NCBI GenBank assembly: GCA_013350335.1
Contig: CM023539.1
Coordinates: forward strand, 17,758,223-17,822,222
Direction of reading: 5' to 3'
Length of the DNA stretch: 64,000 nucleotides
DNA from: Chimonanthus salicifolius
Lineage: Eukaryota > Streptophyta > Magnoliopsida > Laurales > Calycanthaceae
Shown here: positions 10,729 through 21,540 of the stretch, one piece after another
Position numbering within the stretch: position 1 is the first letter of the stretch
Layout of the letters: every line of letters starts with the position of its first letter
The notes under the pieces: generated by a model
Told to the model about the DNA's origin: nothing
Database searches by the model: none
The model's input: the letters and a program-made list of their open reading frames with translations, nothing else
Position numbers and translations under genes: made by a program

Positions 10729-11313
10729 ATGCAGGCTCCCCGGGATACTCATCTCCATGCAGTCTTCCGTATCCTCCGCTACATTAAAACTCATCCAGGA
10801 CGGGGATTGTTCTTTGCTCACCAAACTTCTTTGCCTGTTCGAGGTTATTCTGACGCTGATTGGGCAAGCTTTCCTGATGACAAACGTTCTAACACTGGTT
10901 ATTGCGTCTTCTTGGGCTCCCATTTGGTCTGCTGGCACAGTAAGAAGCAGTCTTTTGTGGCCCGTTCCAGTGTTGAAGCTGAGTATCGTGTCATGGCTAA
11001 TACTACCGCTGAATTACTTTGGATTCACCAGTTTCTTACAAAATTGGGGTTTGCTCCTGTTGATCCCCTTATTATGTTCTGTGACAATCAAGTGGCTATC
11101 AACATTATCTCCAATCCGGTCTTTCATGAGAGGACCAAGTACATTGAGGTCGATTTCCACTTCCTTCGCCAACATATTTCTGAAGGTCGGCTTGTCACTC
11201 ATTTGAAATCCTTTAATCAACTTACCGACATTTTCACTAAGTCGGTTCCTCAGGTTCAACTTGATTCTGTTGTTAGCAAATTGGGATTACTAGATATCTT
11301 CGAACCAGCTTGA
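10729..11313 (+). pseudogene. Copia RNase H and polyprotein C terminus
   Basis: One open frame of 194 residues carries the copia RNase H domain: YSDADWA, SSVEAEYR, FCDNQVAI and the terminal ADIFTK-like TDIFTKSVP. The acidic residues of the active site (Asp in DADW, Glu in EAEY, Asp in CDNQ) are present. The frame ends with TGA at 11311-11313, overlapping the purine tract ahead of the 3' LTR, which is the normal copia arrangement. Because upstream frames are broken, it is not translated as part of an intact polyprotein. Confidence 0.85.
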
Positions 11314-11320
11314 GAGGGAG
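11308..11320 (+). promoter_or_regulatory. Copia polypurine tract
   Basis: GAGAGGGAG immediately precedes the 3' LTR and would prime plus-strand DNA synthesis. Confidence 0.8.
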
Positions 11321-11586
11321 TGTTGTGAGACCCGACCCATTTCGGGATAGAAAGTGTCCACATTCAGTGTATATTGCACAACACAGTTGTCATTAGATTT
11401 AGATTAATTATTTTCCTTTTTTGCCATCATAATTGGCTCCCCATACTCTATTTATTCATGTACAATGTAAAGTTGATACATACATTGGAATACAATATAG
11501 AAAATTGATAAGCTTTTCTCAATAGATCTTTCATCTTTTTCCTTTCTTCAATTTATTTTTTCTTAGTTTAATTATAATATTCAACA
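11321..11586 (+). repeat. Copia 3' LTR
   Basis: It is 266 bp, starts TGTTGTGAGA and ends TTCAACA. It is followed by the second copy of the target duplication TACAG. Confidence 0.95.
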
Positions 11587-11591
11587 TACAG

Positions 11592-12054
11592 TGGTCGCAC
11601 ATGCTTCCAATTTATGGAGGTTCATGGTTGAAAAATAGAAAGATTAACAAAAATACAGTTTACCATCACTCTCTGACACTTGATTACAAAGCTGGTCAGA
11701 ACTTCGTCTACGTATCTCGAATTGTGTAAATTTGGGTTTGTTGGAAAGGTTATTTAATAAGCTTTCCAATGAATCCAATTTTATGAAAATCCGATATGTT
11801 TTGATATATCAAATATGCCTGTAAAGTTACACTATATTTTCTGCCAATCCCTGAGCGACATGTCTTAAGTAAAAATAAAATAAAATGAAATTATAATCTA
11901 ATTCTTCTATGGATGAAGTTGGAGTGCTAATTGTTGCTGATTTGAGTATCAAAATAGCTTTTGTCGAATTTGGCGTCGTCCTCGATGCTATTCAAAAGCT
12001 TTGGATAAAAACTTTTAGGGTTCTCCTACAACTCCTCCATGTAGCCAGCAAATG
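11592..12054 (-). mobile_element. Continuation of interrupted Ty3 LTR
   Basis: This sequence was joined to 4352 before the copia element inserted. It contains no ORF of note and leads into copy B of the dispersed repeat. The exact LTR boundary is unresolved. Confidence 0.4.
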
Positions 12055-12301
12055 GGCCCCTTCCTTGGACTGAAATAAGTTGAAAATCCATGGATTGAAG
12101 ACTTGACCCATCATACCAGCCCGTGAACCAATTATTTGAATGATTTGAGCCCCAATGGAAGCCATTTCAGACCCTGTTTTGGCACCTTAAATCTACATGC
12201 AAATTAGACCAATTTCAACTATATCTTCCAATCCTTGGCTCATGTTCATTCTTGAATTCATTTTTCGTTTGCTGCCATATGTGGGTGTAGATGCCCTCAT
12301 C
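12055..12301 (-). repeat. Dispersed repeat copy B (Ty3 3' region)
   Basis: Direct-orientation partner of 1791-2018. Its presence beyond the right LTR suggests either a tandem Ty3 arrangement or a second, truncated copy of the same family. Confidence 0.65.
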
Positions 12302-12840
12302 AAATATGCATAAAATTAAAACTAAAGTAACTTAGATTCATTGTGAATGGTGAGAAAAATAGATGTTAATCATGTATTTTCATTTACTATGCTACCATGT
12401 CCTTTGATTAGCCAATAATTGCTTTAGCAATTGATAGAGAAGCAAGGTGCAGTTTTCTCATTTTTACACCCAAGTGCATTTTTTTTTTTAAGACCAAGGT
12501 GTCCAGGCTTCTTAGAGCACTTGACTAATCCTTGAGGCATGTACAAATCTCCCTATCCACACAGACCGGGTAAAACTACAGGGAGTGGCCTTTTGAGAGA
12601 GTGAGAATTGAACTCAAGACCTCCCACTCCTAAAGATGGGTTTCCTTAGTAGCACTGTATTTGTTTCACACTTGTTTGCTCCAAGATGTTATAACCCATG
12701 GTGATATGTTACTGTGAACATCAGTAAGAAAAAGGTAATGAAACTTCAGTTTTACGGGCCCTATAACTGTCACCATCACTAAAAAACACAACCTATCACA
12801 TGGGCCCTATGCTTTGCCTTGATATATCTTTGAGTATATG

Positions 12841-12842
<2 letters not shown>

Positions 12843-12880
<38 letters not shown>
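12843..12880. repeat. (TC)19 microsatellite
   Basis: About 38 bp of uninterrupted TC, followed by a short GT run. This is a simple-sequence repeat likely to vary in length. Confidence 0.95.
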
Positions 12881-15572
12881 GTGTGTGTGTTACTCTAATA
12901 AACCCCCACAATGGGGTTTATAGTAATCTTGTCTAGAAAAATAGGACTCGCCTACAATCAACTCAAATATCAAACACACTTAACCTCCTTCCCTTCCCCC
13001 CACCCCAACAAATCAATGGTCATGTCCACATTCAACACCCATTGAAATGGTATGCACCTTTGAATTGAGACATAAAAATGTTTTCCCTCAAATGCCTTTC
13101 TATTTGGGCTATTTAGTTCATAGCTTAGGACCTTTAAACGGAGATAATTTTTTCCTTAAGCATCATCTACATGAATACTTCCAATTTTCACTTTTTCCTG
13201 TGATTGGAATGCACCCATATGAATCCTCCGTTGGGGGTGTACCATTCTAATGTCAACCTAGGTTCATTGAAGTATTGCCAAAACCTTCTATAATTCTAAC
13301 TTGATGAATTTCCACCATCAAATAAAATTGAATTTTTAAGAGCCTTCAAAAATAGTTTCACTTATTTGAATAAGAGAGAATTTTATAGGCATCATATACA
13401 AGCTAAAACCATTCAAACACATCCATTCATGGGAACCCAGTTGGGGCCCACTAGGTTGTCCTTACAGATATCCGTGAGGCCTAGTTCTTAGGGGATCCCA
13501 TTCATAGGAATGTATGGGTGTGTCTAGATGGGGCCTACGTGAGCCCATTTTGGGTCCAACCAACACCCACTCCTAGTACCTCTTGCCCCAATTTCGAGTA
13601 ACCACCATCTTTGACTAGGCCGCACCATTGGATTAATCCTATACTATGGATCTTTGGAGCCTTGAAAGCCATGCCTAGAATTTGATTATGATAATCTTTT
13701 TGGATCCCACGTCCGTGCATAGACTCTCTCTCCCCCCTCCCCCCTCCTCCCCGGGCCTGTGCATGGCACAACCCCCTGTTGGTTGGCTGGGCTTAGAGAG
13801 GCCAACAAAAATTGGGTCGGTTAGATTACTTTGATTGAAGCATCAGGCTTTCCCTTACTACCAAGTCAAATTAACCAACCTAACCAGAAAATGCTTGGCT
13901 TTGAAGCTCTATTCTATTTACCAACGTTGACACAATGCATGCCCAATAGAGCAATGAGCATAAAATGGTTGAGCACAGGTTTACATGCCTTGATTCAAAA
14001 AGAACTAGAAAACAGTACCAAGAAGTGAAGTGTTTGCTTTTGGCTGAGCAGTTGAAGCTCCTTCCTTCTTTAGTTCTGCCATCTTCTGTTTATGCAGGTC
14101 GATTTAGTGTCTAGTCACTGCAGCCAAGTTTAACAGATTTTTCAGAAATGGAGCTCATATTGGAAATGGGAAAGTTTATTTGGTCAAAATGTTCATGGGA
14201 GCCTCTTACTGGAAAGAAGTAGAATACATATGAAAGTGGTGAATTCACAATAGAAGTACATGAAGAAAGAGGAAAGAAAACAAAGTTATATAGGTTGCTC
14301 CAAAAGACATGGGAATTGCCCTCTCTTGTCTATCCATGGAATTTTAGCTACAAAATTTACACTCACGGCAATAAAATAGATGACTACCTTCTGAGATGAG
14401 GCCAAAAATTGCACATTTTTTTAATGAAATAATGACATTATTTCATAATCATATAATGCTAGAGTGAGTTTCAGAGTCAACAAGAGCTAAGTTACACATG
14501 TTCCTTCATGTGAACAAAACCAAACTTAAGTAAATGTCCTTCACTGGTACACCCATGTGGCCTTGTGAAGTAACATGAACCATTTCAATGAATCCATTTG
14601 GGACATTCATGATTATTGCCACTGAACCTCGTTCAGAATTCTCAATGTCCTTACTTGATTGGCCAAAGTGAATCAGTAGCCATGCCATAGAGCCTACAAT
14701 TTTGTAAAGCATGTGTAACCTGTTCTATGGGTAAAAATTATACAAATTTCAAAGTTTTTTTTGAGCGGTAACAAAAAAGATAGTATTAATGTGAAAATGT
14801 TCTCGACATCAAAATGAAGAGGGTCTAGAAGTACTAGACCAAAAGAGAAAACATAACAAAGATACAGTAAAAGAGAGCATCAAAAGAAAATACAATCCGT
14901 GCCAACTATAAAAAACTCTTTCCTTGGTGAAATTCTATTCTTCTATTATGGTCTAACTTTATAGATCAATTTTTTTTTTTTTTTTGTGAATCAATATTTT
15001 CAGCAGAAAAGAAACTGAAGTAAAGTAAAAATTTCTAACATTGATCACCAGAGCCAAAGAGAAATCTCACATTCTACTCGAGGGAAGTTTATTTCATAAG
15101 AAGGGTATTAAACACAAGGTGCAACAATCTTTTTTCTTTCTTCTTCTACTTCTTTTGAGATGGCAAGGTACAACAATCAGTTTGTAGGCAAAAAATGAAG
15201 TGCGAAATTTTCTAGTCTAGATGAACTTGATTTCTAATCCCTATAGTCAACGAATTCAAGACATACTACTAGGACAAAGATTTATGCACTAACATTAACA
15301 TCACCACCATCATTGAAGCCAATCATATCAACCAATGAAGAAATCCCAATACAGAAAGTTGAACTATGTAGACTATGGTTGTCAATTCCACTCCCAATCT
15401 ACAGAAACCAAAACAAGATTAGGTAAAAAACATTGTGGACCTTGTTCAGGTCCATTTCATCCTTTTCAGTTTGTTTTGGTCCTAATTCAGCCTTATATTG
15501 GTCCTGCTAATAAAAAAAATCATATTGCCATATGTTTGTCACAATTAAACTTGAAAGATTTTAATATACTCA
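12881..15572. other. Intergenic or decayed repeat DNA, no gene seen
   Basis: AT-rich with only short chance ORFs (under 80 residues, no known domains). No splice-linked coding pattern or LTR boundary could be supported. Confidence 0.5.
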
Positions 15573-15592
15573 TGTCATCATCATCATCATTA
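15573..15592 (-). repeat. (ATG/TGA)n tail of the LINE
   Basis: Plus-strand tcatcatcatcat run at the 3' end of the minus-strand LINE. Trinucleotide tails instead of poly(A) are usual for plant RTE elements. Confidence 0.7.
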
Positions 15593-15779
15593 TGGCTACT
15601 ATCCTATCTATCAGGCATCGGCTTTTGAGTTTTACTCGTCCATTCTATCTTGCAGTAAACCATATCTTACTTCACAATATATTATGTCTTCTCTTATCCC
15701 TTCCCTCCATATTTTTAATGGTCTCCCGTTTTTCCATGTACCTTTTATTTGTAGCTTTTCAATTCTTCAAAGAAGGACC

Positions 15780-17060
15780 TGATGTAGCACGGGTTTGTGC
15801 ATTCCCACGTGCTGCATGTAAGGCAGTTCCATTCTCCGCCCTTGCTGTTTTGAACATGGAAACTTCCAAGTTTAACAGAGGCAATCCCGGCTTTCTCTCC
15901 CAGCCGACTTTGTCTCAGCCGGCATTTGTGTATTATAAAAACACAGCTGCGATTGAGATGGGGGGACAACATACACACGAATTTGAAACCCAGAATATCT
16001 TCTCTCTCTTTCCTCTTCTTCCCCTTCTCTCTTCCCTTCCCTGAAACAGAGAGACGGAAGTCTCTCTGTTCTTCTTCTCTTCTCTTTCTTCTTTCTTCGT
16101 TCTTTTCCTCTTCTCTGCAGAACTGAAGCAAGGTCGACAATACCCTGCTGCCAGCGTTCTACCATGGTTGCTAGTTGCTGCCTGGGTTCCACTGAACCCA
16201 CCTGTTGTCCAGCCGTTTGTCTGCTGCGTTAACCCAAACGGCCCCTGCTGTTGCTGCCTCTGATTGCTGCCCAGAGCAAATCTTTCTATAGCAGCGCCTC
16301 TGCTGCCCAGGTTCCGTTCGTCGACCAGATCTCCGTCCAAACCCCATCAGCAGCCGTCCTTATTCACAGTGCCTCGCCAGGTCTCCTGGCCACCCGATCG
16401 CTGCTTCCATCCAGGTTCAGAGCTGCCCATTCCGCCTGCAACTCAAGGACTGCAATCGTCTACCACCTTCAAGATCTGCTACAGAGCACCGCCAATCAGA
16501 CACTGTTTCCCCAAACTTCCGCTGCCAGATCTCCTTGTTGCTGGCTTGTTACTGCCTGTACTGCAGCTGTCCACTGCAAGCACTTCCAAATCTGCCATCT
16601 CCTTCCCTATCTGTTTCACGATCACCTTCACCCGACCTTGTCTTCACTGCCACCACCATGAACAACCCATTCCCCTTAACCCCTTTCAGCCTCTACCCTC
16701 AGTCTTCTCAGACCCATATCCCCAACTCAGCCAGCCTGAGAATACTCGCCTATTCCTTTCCTCTCAATCTTTCAGACACCTCTTCTTGCATCCTTTCAGA
16801 ATCTGTCCCACAGGCCTTATTTTACCTGCCACATCCCTCACCCTCCTCTGGTCCTAATCGACAGTCCCTTTACTAAACCTTTGACTCCCATTCAAACCTC
16901 CACCTTTCCCACTCATCAACCCAGCCCAAAGGCCATTCAAACAGACCCCACTGCAGTTTATCCAATCTTTCCACATAGCATATCCATCGGTGGTCTGCTC
17001 AAGAGCATCGACGCAGTTCAACCCGGCTGATTTCGATCACTCCTGCTACACACTGCGTCA
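15780..17060 (+). mobile_element. Probable solo LTR (or small non-autonomous element) in the LINE
   Basis: A 1281-bp, GC-richer block that interrupts the LINE reading. It starts TGATGTAGCAC and ends TGCGTCA. The flanks ggacc (15775-15779) and ggact (17061-17065) look like a target duplication with one change. Inside are a TATA-like tattataaaaac (about 15932) and a long CT-rich leader. The open frames (for example 16264-16857) are Ser/Pro/Leu-rich and domain-free. No PBS, PPT or second LTR was seen, so a solo LTR is the simplest reading. Confidence 0.55.
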
Positions 17061-17391
17061 GGACTACTTCCAGTCTTCTACATATGTCTGCTCCTTAAAC
17101 AAGTCTCCCTCATTTTATCTTGTACTGGGGTTATTTTCAAAGTCTCCCTGACGTGATCTTTAAAAAATCTTAAAATTACTTTACAAATCCAATGTAAGAT
17201 TCACATCTCCTTAAATATTACTTTGTTTAATTGACTCTTATTTATCAGCCAACATTCTACTACATAAAGCATTGTGAATCAAACAATAATATTTTAAGAT
17301 CATTTTTTAGTCGACATGGAACTCTTTTATGCACAACACCTCACTAGCTTGCCTACACTTTGCCCACTCCACTCCCAATCCGACTAGTCAT

Positions 17392-17592
17392 TATAAAATA
17401 AAAACAGAGATTTATTGTGTCCTCATTGATCATGGAGAGACCATATGACCTTATTTATAGAGAAAGGAGAGTACAAATAAAGAAAGTAAATCAAACAAAT
17501 GAGGAAAAACCTAAGCTTGGTAAAGACAATATTGGTAAGCACTAAATAAGAAATAATCTAAATATATCCTAAGATCGAAATAGATTCTAACA
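17392..17592 (-). repeat. Mini-element 3' LTR (left)
   Basis: About 200 bp ending gattctaaca on the plus strand. It matches 18541-18740 with a limited number of substitutions. Confidence 0.9.
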
Positions 17593-18058
17593 CGCCCCCA
17601 CAAGCTATAATGTGTATGGAAATAACGCAAAGCTCGGAAATAGTAGAAATTGCAGATGAATTGTGAAAAATGCCCACTAACTGGCCATAGAAGATGAGTT
17701 GAATTGGCAACACACTAATTGAATGCAAACTGACAACACATTAACTAGCTACGAAGATGTGGTGAACTGGCAACACACTAATTGACTATGAAGATGTGGT
17801 TAACCGGCAGCGCACTGATTAGCTGCGAAGTGACAGGCAATGGATAGAAATGGCGGCCTGGAAAAGCAAGGGCGCATGAGACGCCGAAGAAGGAATCCGA
17901 CACGGCATCATCCACAACGGTGAGAAAGCGCTGGAGAAATGAGAGCGAGTAAATCTCATGAAGCACATAAAGGAGAGGGAACTGTAGTCCTACATGAGTA
18001 ACTGAAATTGAAGTCTCGCGGGAGCACCGAAAAGCATGGTCCGACAAACCACCAAATG

Positions 18059-18080
18059 AGGAGAGAGAGAGAGAGAGAGA
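18059..18080. repeat. (GA)n run
   Basis: Short gagagaga run in the mini-element interior. Confidence 0.8.
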
Positions 18081-18399
18081 CTAATCTCTTTTCGATGGGT
18101 AAGGGACACATGCCATGGGAACTAAATCTGGGACTGGGCGAGAGAGCAAGGACGGTTGGAAAACAAGGAAAAGGGGGGATTTTGATGAAGGAAAGGCAGA
18201 TCGAAAAGATGATCAGATCTGCTCAGACAAAAGAGAAAGGGGTCTCTTGAAGGTGATGGTTCCTCGGGGGAAGGGACGAGAGGGTTTTTTTTTTTATATA
18301 TAAATATAAGAGACCGACTGAAGTCATAGAAAGAAAAACGACAGTTCCTCCCTCTGCCGGCGATGTATCTCCTCCAGTAAAAGGAGTGAAGAAAGGCAC

Positions 18400-18540
18400 C
18401 CTTTTGAGAGAAGGGTGCCTCAAGTGTTATATTGAGTCATTGGTTTCACAAATTAACTGATGTGGGACTTTTGTCACTTCACACCTGCCTTCACGTGCAA
18501 TTGCACCCTGCAGCTGTACGTGGAACTTACTCTGATACCA
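18400..18540 (-). repeat. Segment shared, inverted, with 20794-20960
   Basis: The plus-strand text here (ggtgcctcaagtgttata, gtgggacttttgtcac, cacgtgcaa, tctgatacca) is the reverse complement of the segment after the second TRIM LTR at 20793. It includes the primer-binding site of the mini-element (18529-18540). The two families therefore share their PBS-proximal leader. Confidence 0.75.
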
Positions 18541-18740
18541 TGTAAAATAACACAGAGATTTATTGTGTCCTCTTTGATCATGGAGAGACCATATGACTTT
18601 ATTTATAGAGAAAGGAAAGTACAAATAAAGAAAGTAAATCAAACAAACGACGAAAGCCCTAAACTTGGTAAAGACAATATTGGTAAGCACTGAATAAGAA
18701 ATAATCTAAATATATTCTAAGATCAAAATAGATTCTAACA
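18541..18740 (-). repeat. Mini-element 5' LTR (right)
   Basis: It is 200 bp, starts tgtaaaataac on the plus strand, and lies directly beside the primer-binding site. On the minus strand it starts TGTTAGAATC and ends TTTTACA. Confidence 0.9.
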
Positions 18741-20436
18741 GTCATGTCTAAGTTTGATCCTTCATCCAATACGATAGTTGAGCCCAAGTGTCTAAAATTA
18801 TCATATATATGATACTAGGTCATATATTATTTTAATTGGACACCCTCCCTATCCTATACTCCACTAAAGTTACATCACATACACTTTGACTTTGTTCTTT
18901 TGATTTTGAAGTCATTCACCTCAAAAGCTTTCCTCCATAGCTCCAACTTATTATTTAGTTGATTTCTTGTCTCCCCAATTACTAAATGATGTGTAAACAG
19001 TGTGGAACAAGGCACTTCTTCATGGAGAAGCTAAATGATCCATTACAAAGGCAAATATATATGGGTTAAAGTTGACCCTTGGTGAAGTCCCATATTTACT
19101 AGAAAAGTAACCATCTTACCACACAATGTCCTCAAACTAGTAGCCACCTCCTTAAGAATATATTATATGACCTCGATATAATCGTATGGGATGCATCTTC
19201 TTTTCAATGTTTACCATATCAATCTCCATAATGCCCTACTATAGGCCTTTTTCTAGTTGATAAAAACAATGGATACGTCTTTTTTTTTCTCTAAACTTCT
19301 TCATGAGTTTTTCAAAACAAAATATCACTTTGTAATTGACCTACTTGGTATAAATTTGAATTGGTTCTCAAAATCACTTGATTCTTACCTTAGATGTTGC
19401 TCAATAACTCGTTTCCAAAATTTCATAGAATAGCTCATAAGTTTAATACCTTTGCAATTTGCATAATCTAGAATATCTGATTTATCCTTATAGAAGGAAA
19501 TCATCATACTTCTACACCATCTTTCCATAATTCTATTCAATGCTAAAATTTTATCACACAATCTCATTAGCCAACTAACCACAATTTCTCCTATTGAGTC
19601 CAAGATTCTAAAGGAATCTTGTCTGGCCCTTTGTTTTTTGTTACTTCATCTTTTCTAAGGCTGGCTTCACTTCAGTTTTGATATTTTGTTCACCCTCCCG
19701 CCATTTGCCTTTAATTCCATTTATTTTCACGCTCATGTTACATATTTAAAAAAGGTTTCCTTATTATCTGTTGGCTTTAGTCTTCAATATACTAAGCATG
19801 ATCAAGATTTCTAGCTGCCCTCTCTCATTTGGCAAGCCTGTAGATTCCCTTTCTCCATCCTTCATTCCTAAATCTGCAAACAAATCATCATAGGCTTCAT
19901 TACTATCTTTACTTACAGCTTTTTTAGTTGCTTTTTCACCTTCTACAACTTTTCAAGTCATCTAAACACTTTGTTTTCTCCATTTCTTAATTGTATTTTC
20001 TTTTCCTCAATAGCCATTTGAACCTCTATGTTCCACCACCATGCTTTTTACATATTTGACTTTTATTTCCTTTAGATTCTCCTAGAATGTTTTTAGTATG
20101 TGTTTAGTACAGTTTCTCATTTTATCCCATAGCTCAGTAGGATTCTTGCCTTTGTCACATCGTCTTCATATCCCAAGACTCTTTTGTTGAATTTTTTTAC
20201 CTTTTTCTCTTTCAAATCCCACCAAATTATTTTTGGCAAATCCCTCACTTTCTTTCAAGCCTGTTATGTTGCAAGTATCTTCTTGGGATGCCCTTTTTTC
20301 CTATGCCTTAATAGAATGTGTCTTTTACAGGCCTAGAAAGCCCATCTTAAAGGCACATGGTGTTATTCCTTTTCTGTCATAAGAAATATACAAAATGAGG
20401 GGTATAAAAAGATCTTAGTTAAAACAACTCTATAGT

Positions 20437-20793
20437 TGTTGGGCAGTTGAACGAGTCCCACATTGGTTGTGAAGGGGGAAACCTAGGGACTTATAGGACT
20501 TGAGTCACTCCACCTATCAGGCTAGCCTTTTGGGCTGGATACCCAATGTTAACAAGTGATATCAAACCTATGTCCCAAGCTACCGCATGTGGACTCAAGG
20601 GATCCCCTAGCCGGACGGGATGGCCGGTAACGTTCTATCCACTGGAGAGCCTTGTTTTGGGTGGGGGAGGGATAGCTGGGGTTGCGAACGAGTCCCACAT
20701 TGGAAGTGCAAAGGGAGATCTAGGAATTTAGAAAGGATTTGCGTAACCCCACCTAATAGGCTAGCCTTTTATGATGAATACCCAGTCCTAACA
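20437..20793 (+). mobile_element. TRIM-type element with 118-bp LTRs
   Basis: Two similar LTRs (20437-20554 and 20677-20793) share acgagtcccacattgg and ggctagcctttt and both end in aaca. A PBS-like tgatatcaaacc (20557-20568) follows the first. A purine tract gtgggggaggga (20661-20672) precedes the second. No coding capacity. A further PBS (tggtatcagaac) follows the second LTR, so the structure continues as a partial tandem. Confidence 0.75.
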
Positions 20794-20960
20794 AGTGGTA
20801 TCAGAACAGTTTTCACGTGCAACCATAGGGTCAAACTGCATGTGAGGGCAGATGTGAAAGTGACAAAAGTCCCACAGCGGTTAATTTAAGAAACAAATTA
20901 CTCTATATAACACTTGAGGCACCCTCCTCTCAACGATTAACTTTTGAGAGTGAGTTCTAC
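20794..20960 (+). mobile_element. Second TRIM leader without terminal LTR
   Basis: It begins with agtggtatcagaac directly after the LTR at 20793 and matches the leader of the mini-element at 18400-18540 in inverted orientation. A third LTR that would close a tandem copy was not found. Confidence 0.6.
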
Positions 20961-21540
20961 CTCAAAAATGTTATCAAGTCATAGTTTTCTAACTTGGCAT
21001 GCCTAAAAGACTAGTTTACTTAATGAAAGTAAAAGATATACTAGCATGCAGAGAATGCGCAAAGGAAAAAAGAACACACAGACACACCCCAATGGAAATA
21101 TGTTTTGATCAGGGCACCCAAGCCCATACGCGTACTATCCTAAATTTAGGAAAAGTGAAATGTTGTATCCCCGTTCCCATGTGTTTGTAACCATATTGTC
21201 TCAGTACATCAATGACTATGCTCATCAATTCCCTCTAACCAGATAATGATTTTATGCCAATGGAAAGTTAAGGAAAACAAAGATAAGAAAAAAGTGGATA
21301 CATTCAATTTCCTCATTGAGTTTCTGAGCATAAATTTGAAAATGTTCAACAAAATGATACAAAATTCATCAAATCCTTGCTAAACAAGTTATTATATGAC
21401 AATTCTCCATTGACACATAAAAAATGAAGAATAGGATCCAGGTTAACATCTAGCTCTGCCATTTATAGAGTTCAAAATCAGTAATCATCTTCCACAAGTC
21501 ATGACAATCAAAAGTTTTTTTTTTTTAGAAAAAAGAGAAG
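20961..21540. other. No gene seen
   Basis: AT-rich, without supported ORFs or repeats. Confidence 0.4.

Larger units (their letters stand above)
4353..11586 (+). mobile_element. Complete but defective Ty1-copia retrotransposon
   Basis: The element has LTRs at 4353-4617 and 11321-11586, a primer-binding site right after the 5' LTR, gag, protease, integrase, reverse transcriptase and RNase H in copia order, a purine tract before the 3' LTR, and a perfect 5-bp target duplication TACAG (4348-4352 and 11587-11591). The LTRs differ at roughly 15 positions by eye. Frames are broken by stops and frameshifts, and a 2-kb foreign block at 6867-8821 splits integrase. The short LTR and gene order fit the Ale/Retrofit group, which is an inference. 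It sits inside the Ty3 LTR described to its left. Confidence 0.95.
17392..18740 (-). mobile_element. Mini-LTR retroelement, complete, 1.35 kb
   Basis: LTRs at 17392-17592 and 18541-18740 flank about 950 bp with no coding capacity. A perfect target duplication GTCAT lies at 17387-17391 and 18741-18745. On the minus strand the primer-binding site (18529-18540) adjoins the right LTR and a G-rich tract (ctataacttgtgggggcg-like) adjoins the left LTR. It inserted in the LINE. Related LTRs are at 39825-40005 and 62373-62553. It must rely on enzymes from an autonomous copia element. Confidence 0.9.
15573..20400 (-). pseudogene. RTE-type LINE reverse transcriptase, decayed and twice interrupted
   Basis: Non-LTR element whose reverse transcriptase copies its RNA at the target site. 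On the minus strand, 20330-18741 holds the WWWNEEVQ-like region and the RT block GIKLMSYSMKFWKRVIE (19385-19603). Further on are LNNKLELWRKAFEVNDFKI and a QFRYLGS-like IYDNFRHLGST. After the mini-LTR insertion it resumes at 17391 with MLYVVECWLI and DKMRETCLR. After the probable solo LTR it resumes at 15779 with GTWKNGRPLKIWREG and ends in a trinucleotide tail (plus-strand atcatc repeats at about 15573-15592). Many stops are present. In host annotations this family often appears as a craniofacial-development-like protein. Confidence 0.8.

Noticed and set aside
15745..16340. Overlapping Lys/Arg/Glu-rich minus-strand ORFs
   Set aside because: Antisense of a CT-rich leader, so composition explains the residues.
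16264..16857. 197-residue Pro/Ser/Leu-rich ORF
   Set aside because: Low-complexity, domain-free, overlaps other open frames in the same tract and lies in a probable solo LTR.
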